A DNA stretch of 45,846 nucleotides from positions 1 through 45,846 of the forward strand of contig JAFGCG010000018.1 of the NCBI GenBank assembly GCA_016932715.1, in the 5' to 3' direction. The stretch's first letter is position 1; each line of letters begins with the position of its first letter. Made by a program: the position numbers and the translations under genes. Shown here one piece after another: positions 9,946 to 17,386 of the stretch. The notes beneath the pieces were generated by a model. It was not told the origin of the DNA. It made no database searches and saw only the letters and a program-made list of their open reading frames with translations. This DNA is from Anaerolineales bacterium. GTDB taxonomy: Bacteria > Chloroflexota > Anaerolineae > Anaerolineales > Villigracilaceae.

Positions 9946-10868
9946 CAGTAAAAGTGCCTCCTTTGAAATGTCAAGGGATTAAAACAAAATTAACCGAATG
10001 GATAAAAGATCATTCCACTTATGAAAATAACGGCACTTGGATTGAACCTTTCATGGGGTCCGGAGTAGTCGGGTTTAATGTAGCCCCGCGCCGTGCGATA
10101 TTTGCGGACGTTAATCCGCATATTATTAACTTTTACAACGCAATCAAAAGCGGAAAAATCACAGCGGGAAGCGCGAAAGAATTTCTTGAATATGAGGGTG
10201 CGCTCTTACAAAAACACGGTGAAAGCCACTATTACTCAGTTCGGGAACGATTTAATAAAGAATTCAATCCCTTCGATATGTTGTTTTTGAATCGCGCTTG
10301 CTTTAATGGTGTGATGAGGTTTAATAAAAGGGGACTCTATAATGTGCCTTTTGGTCATAAACCCGAACGTTTCGCCAAGGCTTACATTACAAAAATTTCC
10401 AATCAGATTAAATATGTTTCACAAGCGACCAGTCGGTTTGACTGGACATTTACATGTTCTGATTTTCGCAAGGTCATTTCTTCTGCTTCAGAGGATGATT
10501 TCATCTACTGTGATCCTCCTTACCTTGGCAGACATGTAGATTATTACAACTCATGGGGCGAACAGGAAGAACAAGAATTGTATGCCCTGCTGAAAGATGT
10601 GCCTGCAAAGTTTATCCTTTCTACATGGCACAGCAATAAATATCGAACCAATTTCGCCATAGAGAAATATGCTTACCACTTTACTATTTTGACCCGTGAA
10701 CATTTCTATCATGTCGGTGCAAGTGAGAAAAACCGCAACTCCATGCTTGAGGCAATTGTCCTCAACTACAACCCGTTGACTCCAATTGATTTACAAAACG
10801 AAAAACAACTGACGTTACTGGAAAGGAAACAAAGGGAAAAATACGTTTTATACTCAACGCCTGCATAA
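9942..10868 (+). CDS. Dam-family DNA adenine methyltransferase paired with the EcoRV-like enzyme
   Basis: 308 residues. The AdoMet motif I is seen as EPFMGSGVVGFN and the catalytic motif IV as DDFIYCDPPYLG (DPPY), both typical of N6-adenine methylases of the alpha (Dam, M.EcoRV) group. It starts with ATGA overlapping the endonuclease stop, so translation is coupled. M.EcoRV methylates the first A of GATATC; the same site is inferred for this enzyme. AT-rich like its partner. A strong terminator follows at 10906-10943. Confidence 0.92.
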   Translation: MTVKVPPLKCQGIKTKLTEWIKDHSTYENNGTWIEPFMGSGVVGFNVAPRRAIFADVNPHIINFYNAIKSGKITAGSAKEFLEYEGALLQKHGESHYYSVRERFNKEFNPFDMLFLNRACFNGVMRFNKRGLYNVPFGHKPERFAKAYITKISNQIKYVSQATSRFDWTFTCSDFRKVISSASEDDFIYCDPPYLGRHVDYYNSWGEQEEQELYALLKDVPAKFILSTWHSNKYRTNFAIEKYAYHFTILTREHFYHVGASEKNRNSMLEAIVLNYNPLTPIDLQNEKQLTLLERKQREKYVLYSTPA

Positions 10869-10905
10869 CAGGTAGGTTGAAGAAAAACTGATATGTCAAA
10901 TTACA

Positions 10906-10943
10906 AAACAAGTCGGAACCTTCATTCAAGTTCCGACTTGTTT
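10906..10943. terminator. Bidirectional terminator between methylase and icd
   Basis: A 14-bp perfect stem (AAACAAGTCGGAAC and complement) with a 10-nt loop, A-rich on the left and T-rich on the right, between two convergent genes. Confidence 0.9.
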
Positions 10944-10965
10944 GTTCTTGCTTTACTAATACCAA

Positions 10966-12369
10966 CTATCCCATATGCCTGATGATCGCGTCAGCGAACT
11001 CGGAACACTTTACTTCGATGGCGTGATCCATCAGGCGGGCGAAATCATAGGTAACGGTCCTGGCTGCAACCGCGCCTTCCATGCCTTTGACGATCAGATC
11101 CGCAACTTCGGTCCAGCCCAGGTAACGGAACATCATCTCGCCGGAGAGAATGACCGAGCCGGGGTTGACCTTGTCGAGGTCGGCGTATTTCGGCGCGGTG
11201 CCGTGCGTTGCCTCGAAGATGGCGTGACCGCTCACGTAGTTGATGTTGGCGCCCGGCGCGATACCGATCCCGCCGACCTGCGCTGCGAGCGCATCGGAGA
11301 GATAGTCGCCGTTCAGGTTCAAGGTGGCGATCACGTCATAGTCGCGCGGGCGGATGAGGGTGAACTGCAGGCTGACATCGGCAATCGAGTCTTTGATCAG
11401 CAGCATCTTCTTCCACTTGCCATCCCCGTGAGTGTCCCATAACTTCAGAGCTGCTTCCACTTCGGCTTTGATGTCACCCTGCTGGGCAGGTGACATCATC
11501 TCGAAGCCAGGATCGGTCATCCTGGCGTTATCTTCCACAGACAAATTTGGATTCTTTTCCTTATTCCCTAAAATCCAGCTCTCGCGCTCGGTGACGATCC
11601 GATCCCGGAACTCGCGTTTGGCAACCGTGTAGCCCCAATCCTTGAACGCGCCTTCCGTGAACTTCATGATATTGCCCTTGTGGACGAAGTTCACGTTCTT
11701 GCGTTTGTTGTCCAGCGCCCATTGGATCGCGGCGCGCACGAGTCGTTCCGTCCCTTCTACCGAAACCGGCTTGATCCCGATCGCCGCCGTATCCGGAAAG
11801 CGCATCTTGGCATATTCCTTCGGATAAGCTTCCTTCAACAGTTCCTTGAATTTTGTGTTTTCTTCGGTGCCATACTGGAACTCGATGCCGGTATAAATAT
11901 CTTCTGTGTTCTCACGGAAGATGACCATGTCCACATATTCGGGGTGTTTGACGGGCGAAGGCACACCGGTGTAGTAACGTACCGGGCGCTGGCAGACGTA
12001 CAGGTCCAAAAGCTTACGGAGAGCAACGTTCAGGGAACGGATGCCGCCTCCGATGGGGGTCGTGAGCGGTCCCTTGATCCCCACCAAAAATTCCTTGAAG
12101 GCTTCGGTCGTTTCCTCGGGAAGCCAGGTCTGGAACAGCTTGAATGATTTTTCCCCGGCGTACACTTCCATCCAATGGATCTTGCGTTTGCCGCCGTAGG
12201 CTTTCTCCACGGCCGCATCGAACACGCGCACCGATGCCCGCCAGATGTCGCGGCCGGTGCCGTCACCTTCGATAAACGGAATGATCGGCTGATCGGGAAC
12301 TTGCAGCTTCCCATCTTTAATGGAAATCTTTTTTCCACCTTCGGGAACTTTGACATTTGTGTAAGCCAT
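10966..12369 (-). CDS. icd: NADP-dependent isocitrate dehydrogenase
   Basis: 467 residues from the ATG at 12369, preceded by AGGAGG at 12375-12380. Oxidatively decarboxylates isocitrate to 2-oxoglutarate in the TCA cycle. Motifs: [13 protein letters not shown] holds the phosphorylatable Ser and substrate Arg seen in E. coli Icd, [14 protein letters not shown] is the active-site signature, and HGTAPKYA lies at the coenzyme site. It is about 50 residues longer than the E. coli enzyme owing to an insertion near residues 255-305 ([18 protein letters not shown] region), a feature also found in cyanobacterial-type enzymes. Monocistronic; its product would meet the glutamate dehydrogenase encoded at 24.3 kb. 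Confidence 0.95.
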   Translation of the reverse strand: MAYTNVKVPEGGKKISIKDGKLQVPDQPIIPFIEGDGTGRDIWRASVRVFDAAVEKAYGGKRKIHWMEVYAGEKSFKLFQTWLPEETTEAFKEFLVGIKGPLTTPIGGGIRSLNVALRKLLDLYVCQRPVRYYTGVPSPVKHPEYVDMVIFRENTEDIYTGIEFQYGTEENTKFKELLKEAYPKEYAKMRFPDTAAIGIKPVSVEGTERLVRAAIQWALDNKRKNVNFVHKGNIMKFTEGAFKDWGYTVAKREFRDRIVTERESWILGNKEKNPNLSVEDNARMTDPGFEMMSPAQQGDIKAEVEAALKLWDTHGDGKWKKMLLIKDSIADVSLQFTLIRPRDYDVIATLNLNGDYLSDALAAQVGGIGIAPGANINYVSGHAIFEATHGTAPKYADLDKVNPGSVILSGEMMFRYLGWTEVADLIVKGMEGAVAARTVTYDFARLMDHAIEVKCSEFADAIIRHMG

Positions 12370-12557
12370 GGACGCCTCCTTGCGAAGTTGATACATGGAA
12401 TTATAACTTTTTATATTGGATATTTCGAGTGCTGATTGTCATGACAAAACTTACTCGTGATAAATCCCCCGTAGAAAGAAAAAGTGGAAACACCAACACC
12501 GTCCCTAAAGTCAGTCTCTTATTTTCTCCCCTGATTACTCATTACTTGCGAACGGCT

Positions 12558-12665
12558 TTATTCTGATTTGTCTTGCAGTTCATCAAATTCGTGCTGCCTG
12601 CCATTGAGCCACATAAAAAATATGGCGGCAAACACTGCAATGATGATGGAGACGATTGCATTCAT
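12558..12665 (-). CDS. Small single-pass membrane protein
   Basis: A 35-residue frame starting at 12665 with GGAG 9 nt upstream. It has one hydrophobic segment (residues 3-20) and a polar acidic C-terminus (HEFDELQDKSE). A longer reading to 12785 adds 40 residues without membrane or ribosome-site support. No family recognised. The layout resembles small stabilising subunits, but there is no neighbour to point to a partner. Confidence 0.4.
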   Translation of the reverse strand: MNAIVSIIIAVFAAIFFMWLNGRQHEFDELQDKSE

Positions 12666-12882
12666 AACATTAACTCCGCTTTGAAATAGTGATAATCTCT
12701 TCGATGTCGGCGACTCGTCATGCTTCAATAGTAGGGTCGAAATTCTGGTGTTCATAAGGCTAGTATACACGGAATTGATTAACAACCGCGTAAGACGAAG
12801 TTAACGTTTTTGATATTATTTTAGTCATATTTATCCAGTTTGAGCGGTCGCGAATAACAGAGGTTGTTCAGGGCTCCTGCCC

Positions 12883-12910
12883 TTGACAAAGTACCTGTTC
12901 TGCATAGAAT
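12883..12910 (+). promoter_or_regulatory. Sigma-70 promoter of the pyr cluster
   Basis: Consensus TTGACA at 12883-12888, a 16-bp spacer and TAGAAT at 12905-12910. A start about 7-10 nt downstream falls at or just before the ATG at 12920. The promoter gives a leader of about 140 nt before pyrC. Confidence 0.75.
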
Positions 12911-12919
12911 CACGCCGAA

Positions 12920-13066
12920 ATGCCCCATCCTTTCCTTCCCGACCCGCGACCTGCCGCCCTTAAATTGACATTTCTTCCCTTTTCATCAGGAGAGCCGCCA
13001 CAGGCTCTCTTTTTTTATATCTTGTCCAACCTGACACCTGAAACCTGGAACCCCTCTCATGATTAA
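12920..13066 (+). CDS. Putative leader peptide of the pyr cluster, overlapping pyrC
   Basis: 48 codons starting about 10 nt after the -10 element, so the message could be leaderless. The frame runs through a pyrimidine-rich stretch (12970-12984), through the terminator hairpin at 12990-13016, and stops at TAA 13064-13066, 8 bp inside pyrC. This is the arrangement of the E. coli pyrBI leader, where translation coupled to UTP-sensitive transcription decides between termination and read-through. pyrC itself has no clear ribosome site, so coupling from this frame would also explain its translation. The peptide has no recognised family; whether it is translated is inferred. Confidence 0.5.
   Translation: MPHPFLPDPRPAALKLTFLPFSSGEPPQALFFYILSNLTPETWNPSHD
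12990..13016 (+). terminator. Attenuator-like terminator in the pyrC leader
   Basis: Stem GAGAGCC / GGCTCTC with a 6-nt loop, followed directly by seven T (13010-13016). It lies between the promoter and the pyrC start (13059), where a full terminator would block the operon unless regulated. Confidence 0.75.
13029..13056. repeat. Heptamer array ACCTGAM x4 before pyrC
   Basis: Units ACCTGAC, ACCTGAA, ACCTGGA and ACCCCTC in exact 7-bp phase, ending 2 bp before the pyrC ATG, in the place where a ribosome-binding site would be expected. Confidence 0.65.
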
Positions 13067-14150
13067 ACTGCCTGGCTTGATCGACCCTCACGTCCACCTG
13101 CGTGAACCCGGCGCCGCGCACAAGGAGGATTGGGATACCGGTACCTCGGCTGCACTTGCCGGCGGCTTCACGATGGTGCTGGCAATGCCCAATACCAAGC
13201 CTCCGATCTTCGATGCAGAAACACTTGATCTTGCATTGAATGCCGCAGAGCAAAAGGCACGCTGCGATTATGCCCAATACCTCGGCGCGGGACCGGACAA
13301 TGCCGAGGTCGCCGCCGCCCTGGCGGACAAAGCCGCCGCCCTCAAAATGTACCTCGATGCGACGTTCGGCCAGCTCCGCCTCGACGATATGTCCCTCTGG
13401 ATGCCGCATTTTGAAAAATACCCGCGGCACTATCCCATCGTCGCGCACAGTGAAAGCAGGTCCATGGCGGCCGCGCTTTTATTCGCTGCCATCTATGACC
13501 GGCCTGTCCACATTGCACACATTTCCTTGAAGGAGGAAGTCCTGCTCATCAAAGCCGCGAAGGCAAAGGGCATCAAAGTGACGTGTGAGGTCTGTCCCCA
13601 CCATTTGTTTATGGTCTCGCAGGTTTCAGAGGAAGAAATAGGAAAGAAGAAAGAAGGGAGGCTGGAGGTCCGGCCCAGATTAGCGACCCAGAAGGATGTC
13701 GACGCGCTTTGGGAAAATCTCGATGTCATTGATTGCTTTGCCACAGATCATGCCCCTCATACCCTCGAGGAAAAAGACTCTGACAACCCCCCGCCGGGAT
13801 TTCCCGGATTGGAGACCGCTTTGCCGCTGCTGCTCACAGCAGTAGACAATGGACAATTGACCATGGACGACATTGTTTCCAGAATGTATGTAAATCCCAA
13901 AAAGATATTCAGCCTCCCCGACCAGCCTGAAACCTGGGTGGAAGTGGATGAGAATGCTGAATACGAGATCCGCGCCTCCCGGCAGTTCACTCGCTGCGGC
14001 TGGACTCCCTTCGAGGGCTGGAAGGTGAAAGGCCGGGTGAGAAAAGTCGTGTTGCGTGGTAAAACAGCATTTGAAGATGGGAAAGTTTTGGTGGCAGCAG
14101 GTTATGGAAAAAACATAAGAAAGCAGGAAAAAAATGAAGGACTTTACTAA
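13059..14150 (+). CDS. pyrC: Dihydroorotase
   Basis: 363 residues, shorter than typical class I bacterial enzymes (about 420) because it starts directly at the metal motif DPHVHLREPG and lacks the N-terminal sandwich domain, like the CAD-type domain. It closes carbamoyl aspartate to dihydroorotate, third step of UMP synthesis. Metal-site residues: HVH, the Lys of LKMYLD that would be carboxylated, His in VAHSES and VHIAHIS, and Asp in FATDHAPHT. Two heptamer arrays lie inside the coding sequence (13628-13662 and 13845-13872). First enzyme gene of the pyr cluster; it overlaps the next gene by 17 bp. Confidence 0.92.
   Translation: MIKLPGLIDPHVHLREPGAAHKEDWDTGTSAALAGGFTMVLAMPNTKPPIFDAETLDLALNAAEQKARCDYAQYLGAGPDNAEVAAALADKAAALKMYLDATFGQLRLDDMSLWMPHFEKYPRHYPIVAHSESRSMAAALLFAAIYDRPVHIAHISLKEEVLLIKAAKAKGIKVTCEVCPHHLFMVSQVSEEEIGKKKEGRLEVRPRLATQKDVDALWENLDVIDCFATDHAPHTLEEKDSDNPPPGFPGLETALPLLLTAVDNGQLTMDDIVSRMYVNPKKIFSLPDQPETWVEVDENAEYEIRASRQFTRCGWTPFEGWKVKGRVRKVVLRGKTAFEDGKVLVAAGYGKNIRKQEKNEGLY
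13628..13662. repeat. Heptamer array GAAAGAA inside pyrC
   Basis: Units AGAGGAA, GAAATAG, GAAAGAA, GAAAGAA and GGGAGGC in 7-bp phase, coding for the charged stretch EEEIGKKKEG in a surface loop region of dihydroorotase. The same unit occurs at 32331-32351 and, inverted, at 7430-7485. Confidence 0.6.
13845..13872. repeat. Heptamer array GACNNTG inside pyrC
   Basis: Units GACAATG, GACAATT, GACCATG and GACGACA in exact phase, coding for VDNGQLTMDD. The same unit family is in pyrF (17013-17040) and between pdxS and pdxT (42385-42447). Confidence 0.7.
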
Positions 14151-14490
14151 TGTAAAACTTGAAATCTTTGTTCCCCAGGAATACGCGTTGAAGATCCGCG
14201 ATGAACTGGCAAAGATCGGCGTTGGGCGGATTGGAAGTTATGATCATTGCGCGGCAATTTCCCCTGTGCGGGGCTATTACCGCCCGCTGCCGGGAGCCGA
14301 CCCGCATGAGGGGCAGATTGGAAAGATCAGCGAAACGGTGGAGCACAAGCTCGAGGTCAATTGCGAGCGCGGCCTGGTCAATGAAGCGCTCAAAGTGATC
14401 AGGAGCGTTCATCCCTACGAAGAGCCGCTGGTCAATGTCATCCCGCTTGCGAATCATCTTTTCAAGATGGAGAGTATGTCAGGGGAATGA
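14134..14490 (+). CDS. COG3323/YqfO-like small protein (CutA-like fold domain related to the NIF3 insert)
   Basis: 118 residues. It resembles the stand-alone form of the domain inserted in Bacillus YqfO (NIF3 family): KLEIFVPQEY at the start, YDHCAAISPVRGYYRP in the middle and the diagnostic HPYEEPLVNVIPL near the end. The fold is related to CutA/PII proteins and the family has been linked with divalent metal binding; no reaction is established. The ATG lies inside the end of pyrC (17-bp overlap), so the two are translated together. A pyrimidine role is not implied by the sequence. Confidence 0.8.
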   Translation: MKDFTNVKLEIFVPQEYALKIRDELAKIGVGRIGSYDHCAAISPVRGYYRPLPGADPHEGQIGKISETVEHKLEVNCERGLVNEALKVIRSVHPYEEPLVNVIPLANHLFKMESMSGE

Positions 14491-14546
14491 AAGCGAATAT
14501 CGGCTTCATCTTTCAGGTGTTACTGGTGATGGGAGCATGGATATAT

Positions 14547-14574
14547 GCCCGACATTCATCACCGGCATGAGGAT
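14547..14574. repeat. Direct repeat, left copy, flanking the toxin-antitoxin pair
   Basis: 28-bp segment beginning GCCCGAC and ending TGAGGAT. It matches 15255-15282 in the same orientation with two mismatches. The pair bounds a segment of about 0.7 kb that holds the toxin-antitoxin genes. Confidence 0.75.
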
Positions 14575-14583
14575 AAGTGAAGC

Positions 14584-14618
14584 AAAAAATACCCGCTCTT
14601 ATGTATGAAAGAGCGGGT
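14584..14618 (-). terminator. Terminator of the toxin-antitoxin operon
   Basis: 10-bp perfect stem (ACCCGCTCTT and complement) with an 8-nt loop; on the minus strand it is followed by six T with one A. It lies 25 bp after the antitoxin stop. Confidence 0.85.
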
Positions 14619-14642
14619 GAACGGTAGCGAGTTTGGTATATT

Positions 14643-14918
14643 TTACTTCTCGGTAAAGCCACCGTTAACATATTTATGCAAAACACTCGAGATTAGTGTT
14701 TGATATGGAATGCCCTGACGCACAGCACGCTTCTGCAGAGCAAGGAGATCTTTCTCTGAAATACGGATGTTAACGCGCTTATCCTTGCGTAAGGTGGCGC
14801 GGGCATAGGCACGATATTGTTCTTTCTGCTCCTTGATTTTTTTGGCTGATTTCCACTCCTCGGCTTCATAGGAAGCGAGAAGTTCAAGTTCATCCTGTTG
14901 GAGTTTTAGGCTGCTCAT
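14643..14918 (-). CDS. Antitoxin, ribbon-helix-helix (BrnA/CopG-like)
   Basis: 91 residues. The C-terminal half RVNIRISEKDLLALQKRA followed by GIPYQTLISSVLHKY is a ribbon-helix-helix DNA-binding domain of the kind found in BrnA and CopG-type antitoxins. The N-terminal half is acidic and Lys-rich and is likely the toxin-binding part. It overlaps the toxin gene by 4 bp and is second in the operon, the usual order for BrnT/BrnA. It is expected to neutralise the toxin and repress the shared promoter. Confidence 0.85.
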   Translation of the reverse strand: MSSLKLQQDELELLASYEAEEWKSAKKIKEQKEQYRAYARATLRKDKRVNIRISEKDLLALQKRAVRQGIPYQTLISSVLHKYVNGGFTEK

Positions 14919-15196
14919 GTTTCACTACCTTTCAAATACTTTTTGGTCGCTTTACGGCTCGGAATAATGGTTTTTAAAAAGATCTCACGTTCGTCTTCGA
15001 CAAACGGAACCAGAAATGCATACTCATCAATCTGTACAACGAAAATCTTTTGTCCCTGATACTTTTCCTGGTTTGGATGCTCAAGTATATCCAGCAGGAA
15101 GCCCTGTGCAATATAAAAGACAACATCTTCGAATGAAATCTGCCTTTCTTCCTTCAAAAGTTCGTTTTTCTCCTCATTCCAGGAAAAGTATTTCAT
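14915..15196 (-). CDS. BrnT-like toxin (type II toxin-antitoxin system)
   Basis: 93 residues. The N-terminal pattern FSWNEEKNELLKEERQISFEDV corresponds in spacing to the BrnT signature (F.WDE.KN..N..KHG.SFEEA), and a basic C-terminus (IIPSRKATKKYL) follows. BrnT toxins are ribonucleases of the RelE-like fold; activity here is inferred. Co-transcribed with the antitoxin by a 4-bp overlap. The pair is on the minus strand inside the plus-strand pyr cluster, between direct repeats. Confidence 0.8.
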   Translation of the reverse strand: MKYFSWNEEKNELLKEERQISFEDVVFYIAQGFLLDILEHPNQEKYQGQKIFVVQIDEYAFLVPFVEDEREIFLKTIIPSRKATKKYLKGSET

Positions 15197-15254
15197 GTGC
15201 CAATTCTAGCACATTGTGTGCCTTTTGGCAACATGGCGCCAAGCATAGGCGCCT

Positions 15255-15282
15255 GCCCGACGTTCATCACCGGCCTGAGGAT
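15255..15282. repeat. Direct repeat, right copy, flanking the toxin-antitoxin pair
   Basis: Second copy of the 28-bp segment described at 14547-14574; the flanking bases on the left (GCAT with G/A-rich sequence) are also partly similar, so the true repeat may be near 40 bp. Confidence 0.75.
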
Positions 15283-15361
15283 GAAAAATAAAGGGAGGAA
15301 AATTCATCGAAACGGAATCAGCCTCACCCGCCGCGGGCGTCCGAGTGTAGAAAGGTAATAG

Positions 15362-15455
15362 CAGGAATCGTGAGTCGGGAAACGGGAATCGTTCGAGCGT
15401 GGAACAAAGCCCCGATCCCCAATCCCGAATCCCGAATATCGAGTAACGAATATCA
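15362..15455. repeat. Heptamer array AATCCCG with inverted arm, upstream of pyrB
   Basis: Right arm 15414-15455: GATCCCC, AATCCCG, AATCCCG, AATATCG, AGTAACG, AATATCA. Left arm 15362-15390 read on the other strand: CGATTCC, CGTTTCC, CGACTCA, CGATTCC. The arms are inverted around about 23 bp. The pyrB ribosome site (AAGGAG) follows directly. Confidence 0.7.
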
Positions 15456-15472
15456 ACCAAGGAGATTAACAA

Positions 15473-16456
15473 ATGCCCACCAACCACACCAGTCCCTACC
15501 TGCCCTTTGGAGACCAGCGCACGGCTGCCTGGTATGGCAAGGACATCATTTCCGTCAAGCAGTTCACGCGCAGCGACCTGGAGTACGTCTTCGGCGTAGC
15601 GCACGAGATGCGCGGCATGGTCGCGCGCGTCGGGACCTTCGACCTGCTGAAAGGCAAAATTTTGGCGAACCTGTTTTATGAGCCCTCGACGCGTACCTCG
15701 TCATCGTTCACCGCTGCGATGGAGCGGCTGGGCGGCTCGGTCATCCCGATCAACGAGGTAAGATACTCATCAGTGTCGAAAGGTGAGAGTCTGCCCGACA
15801 CAGTTCGCACGCTCGAGTGTTATGCGGACGTGATCGTGCTGCGTCACCCCGAAACAGGGTCGGCTGCGATCGCGGCGGAGGCAGCCAGTAAGCCTCTCAT
15901 CAACGCGGGCGACGGCATCGGTGAGCATCCCACGCAGGCATTGCTCGATACGTTCACGATCTTTGAAGAACTCGGCGCCGGTCAGGTGGACGGCATGACC
16001 GTCACCATGCTCGGCGACCTGAAATACGGGCGCACGGTCCATTCACTGGCGCGCCTGCTGTCATTGTTCAGGGTCAAGATCAATTATGTCTCGCCGGAAA
16101 TTTTGCGCCTGCCCAAAGAGGTGCTGGATGAGGTCGATGCGAAACGCATTCCGCAAGCCGAATACAGGTCGCTCGAGCAGGTATTGCCTGAAACCGATGT
16201 GCTGTACGTCACGCGCGTTCAGAAGGAACGTTTCGAAGACCCGGCCGACTATGAAAAGGTCAAAGGCGCCTATGTGATCGACCCGGAGATCATGAAAGCC
16301 GCCAAGAAGGAAATGATCGTCATGCATCCGCTGCCGCGCGTCGGCGAGATCAGCGTGGACTTCGACGACGACCCGCGCGCCGCCTACTTCCGCCAGATGG
16401 AGTATGGTTTATATGTGAGAATGGCGCTGCTGGCGATGGTTTTAGGTAAAGCATGA
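15473..16456 (+). CDS. pyrB: Aspartate carbamoyltransferase catalytic subunit
   Basis: 327 residues. Joins carbamoyl phosphate and aspartate, second step of UMP synthesis. The carbamoyl phosphate site is [11 protein letters not shown], the ATCase signature is [15 protein letters not shown], and [10 protein letters not shown] near the C-terminus is the aspartate-side loop. AAGGAG stands before the ATG at 15473. No regulatory chain (pyrI) follows. It is cut off from pyrC by the toxin-antitoxin segment, so it may need its own promoter. Confidence 0.96.
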   Translation: MPTNHTSPYLPFGDQRTAAWYGKDIISVKQFTRSDLEYVFGVAHEMRGMVARVGTFDLLKGKILANLFYEPSTRTSSSFTAAMERLGGSVIPINEVRYSSVSKGESLPDTVRTLECYADVIVLRHPETGSAAIAAEAASKPLINAGDGIGEHPTQALLDTFTIFEELGAGQVDGMTVTMLGDLKYGRTVHSLARLLSLFRVKINYVSPEILRLPKEVLDEVDAKRIPQAEYRSLEQVLPETDVLYVTRVQKERFEDPADYEKVKGAYVIDPEIMKAAKKEMIVMHPLPRVGEISVDFDDDPRAAYFRQMEYGLYVRMALLAMVLGKA

Positions 16457-16460
16457 ATAG

Positions 16461-16524
16461 GGAAACACGTAAACAAGTATACAGGTGAACAATTACTTGT
16501 GTACTTGTTTACCTGTATACTAAC
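16461..16524. repeat. Octamer array GTAAACAA with inverted arm between pyrB and pyrF
   Basis: Left units GGAAACAC, GTAAACAA, GTATACAG, GTGAACAA; right units TTACTTGT, GTACTTGT, TTACCTGT, ATACTAAC, which are the same units inverted. It fills the whole pyrB-pyrF gap. The same units are at 26089-26152. The last units supply a TATACT (16516-16521), 6 bp before the pyrF ATG. Confidence 0.75.
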
Positions 16525-16527
16525 TCC

Positions 16528-17376
16528 ATGGAAACCTTCTTCTCCTTCCTCGAACGCCGTGTGGATGACTGTTCCTCGCTTCTATGCATTGGACTCGATC
16601 CACATGTTTCTGACCTAAAGAAGCCCACTGCGGCCTCAGCCCTGGATTTCTGCCTGAATCTCGTTAAACAGACCGCTCGCTACGCGGCGGCCTTCAAGCC
16701 GAACGCGGCCTTCTTCGAGGTTTTCGGCGCCGAAGGCTGGACCGCCCTCAAACAGGTCATCGAAGCGGTTCAGGAGCAGTCAGACCGGATGGGTTCGATG
16801 ATCCCGGTCATCCTGGATGCGAAACGCGGCGACATTGCTCCCACCGCCGAGGCATACGCCAAATCCGCTTTCGAAAAGCTCGGCGCACATGCCATTACAC
16901 TGAATCCCTATCTCGGTAAAGATTCCATCGAGCCCTTCCTTCAGGTCCCGGAGAAGGGCGTGTTCCTGCTGTGCAAGACGAGCAACCCGGGCGCGGGTGA
17001 CTTGCAGGACCTGACCGTGGACGGTGGACAATGGACGATGAATAACTCTTCACGGTCAATGCCTCTTTATGAATATGTTGCCCATCTTGCTCGGTCCTGG
17101 AACACGCGCAATAACATTGGCCTTGTCGTCGGCGCGACGCATCCGCAGATCATGTCCAATCTCCGCGCCTCCGTGCCTGACATGTGGTTCCTGGCTCCCG
17201 GCATCGGCGCGCAGGGCGGAGAGTTGGAAGCGACATTAAAAGCCGGATTGCGCAAAGATGGCAAAGGGCTGCTGATCAACGTCTCACGCTCGATTGCGCG
17301 CGCCGAAAAACCTGGCTTGGCGGCAGCAGAAATCAGAGATCAGATATTAGAGATCAGAGAGCAGTTGCGCCGTTAA
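16528..17376 (+). CDS. pyrF: Orotidine 5'-phosphate decarboxylase (type 2)
   Basis: 282 residues. Converts OMP to UMP, last step. The type 2 signature LDAKRGDIAPTAEAYAKSAFE contains the catalytic Asp-x-Lys-x-x-Asp; LCIGLDPHVSD and GATHPQ are further family motifs. There is no Shine-Dalgarno sequence; a TATACT 6 bp upstream suggests a leaderless start. Two heptamer arrays lie in the gene: at 17013-17040, in a segment (TVDGGQWTMNNSSRS) that looks like an insertion between GAGDLQD and LYEYVAHLA, and at 17329-17363, coding the last residues. It is followed after 10 bp by pyrE. Confidence 0.94.
   Translation: METFFSFLERRVDDCSSLLCIGLDPHVSDLKKPTAASALDFCLNLVKQTARYAAAFKPNAAFFEVFGAEGWTALKQVIEAVQEQSDRMGSMIPVILDAKRGDIAPTAEAYAKSAFEKLGAHAITLNPYLGKDSIEPFLQVPEKGVFLLCKTSNPGAGDLQDLTVDGGQWTMNNSSRSMPLYEYVAHLARSWNTRNNIGLVVGATHPQIMSNLRASVPDMWFLAPGIGAQGGELEATLKAGLRKDGKGLLINVSRSIARAEKPGLAAAEIRDQILEIREQLRR
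17013..17040. repeat. Heptamer array GACNNTG inside pyrF
   Basis: Units GACCGTG, GACGGTG, GACAATG, GACGATG in exact phase, coding within the apparent extra loop of PyrF. Same family as in pyrC and the pdxS-pdxT gap. Confidence 0.75.
17329..17363. repeat. Heptamer array GAGATCA at the 3' end of pyrF
   Basis: Units GAAATCA, GAGATCA, GATATTA, GAGATCA, GAGAGCA in 7-bp phase, coding for the C-terminal helix EIRDQILEIREQ with its 7-residue period. Confidence 0.7.
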
Positions 17377-17386
17377 GGAGAATCAT

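Noticed and set aside
12917..13058. PyrR-type anti-antiterminator binding site
   Set aside because: No match to the PyrR RNA consensus in the leader; a translated leader fits better.
16461..16524. CRISPR-like repeat array
   Set aside because: Units are 8 bp, imperfect and without spacers; no cas genes.
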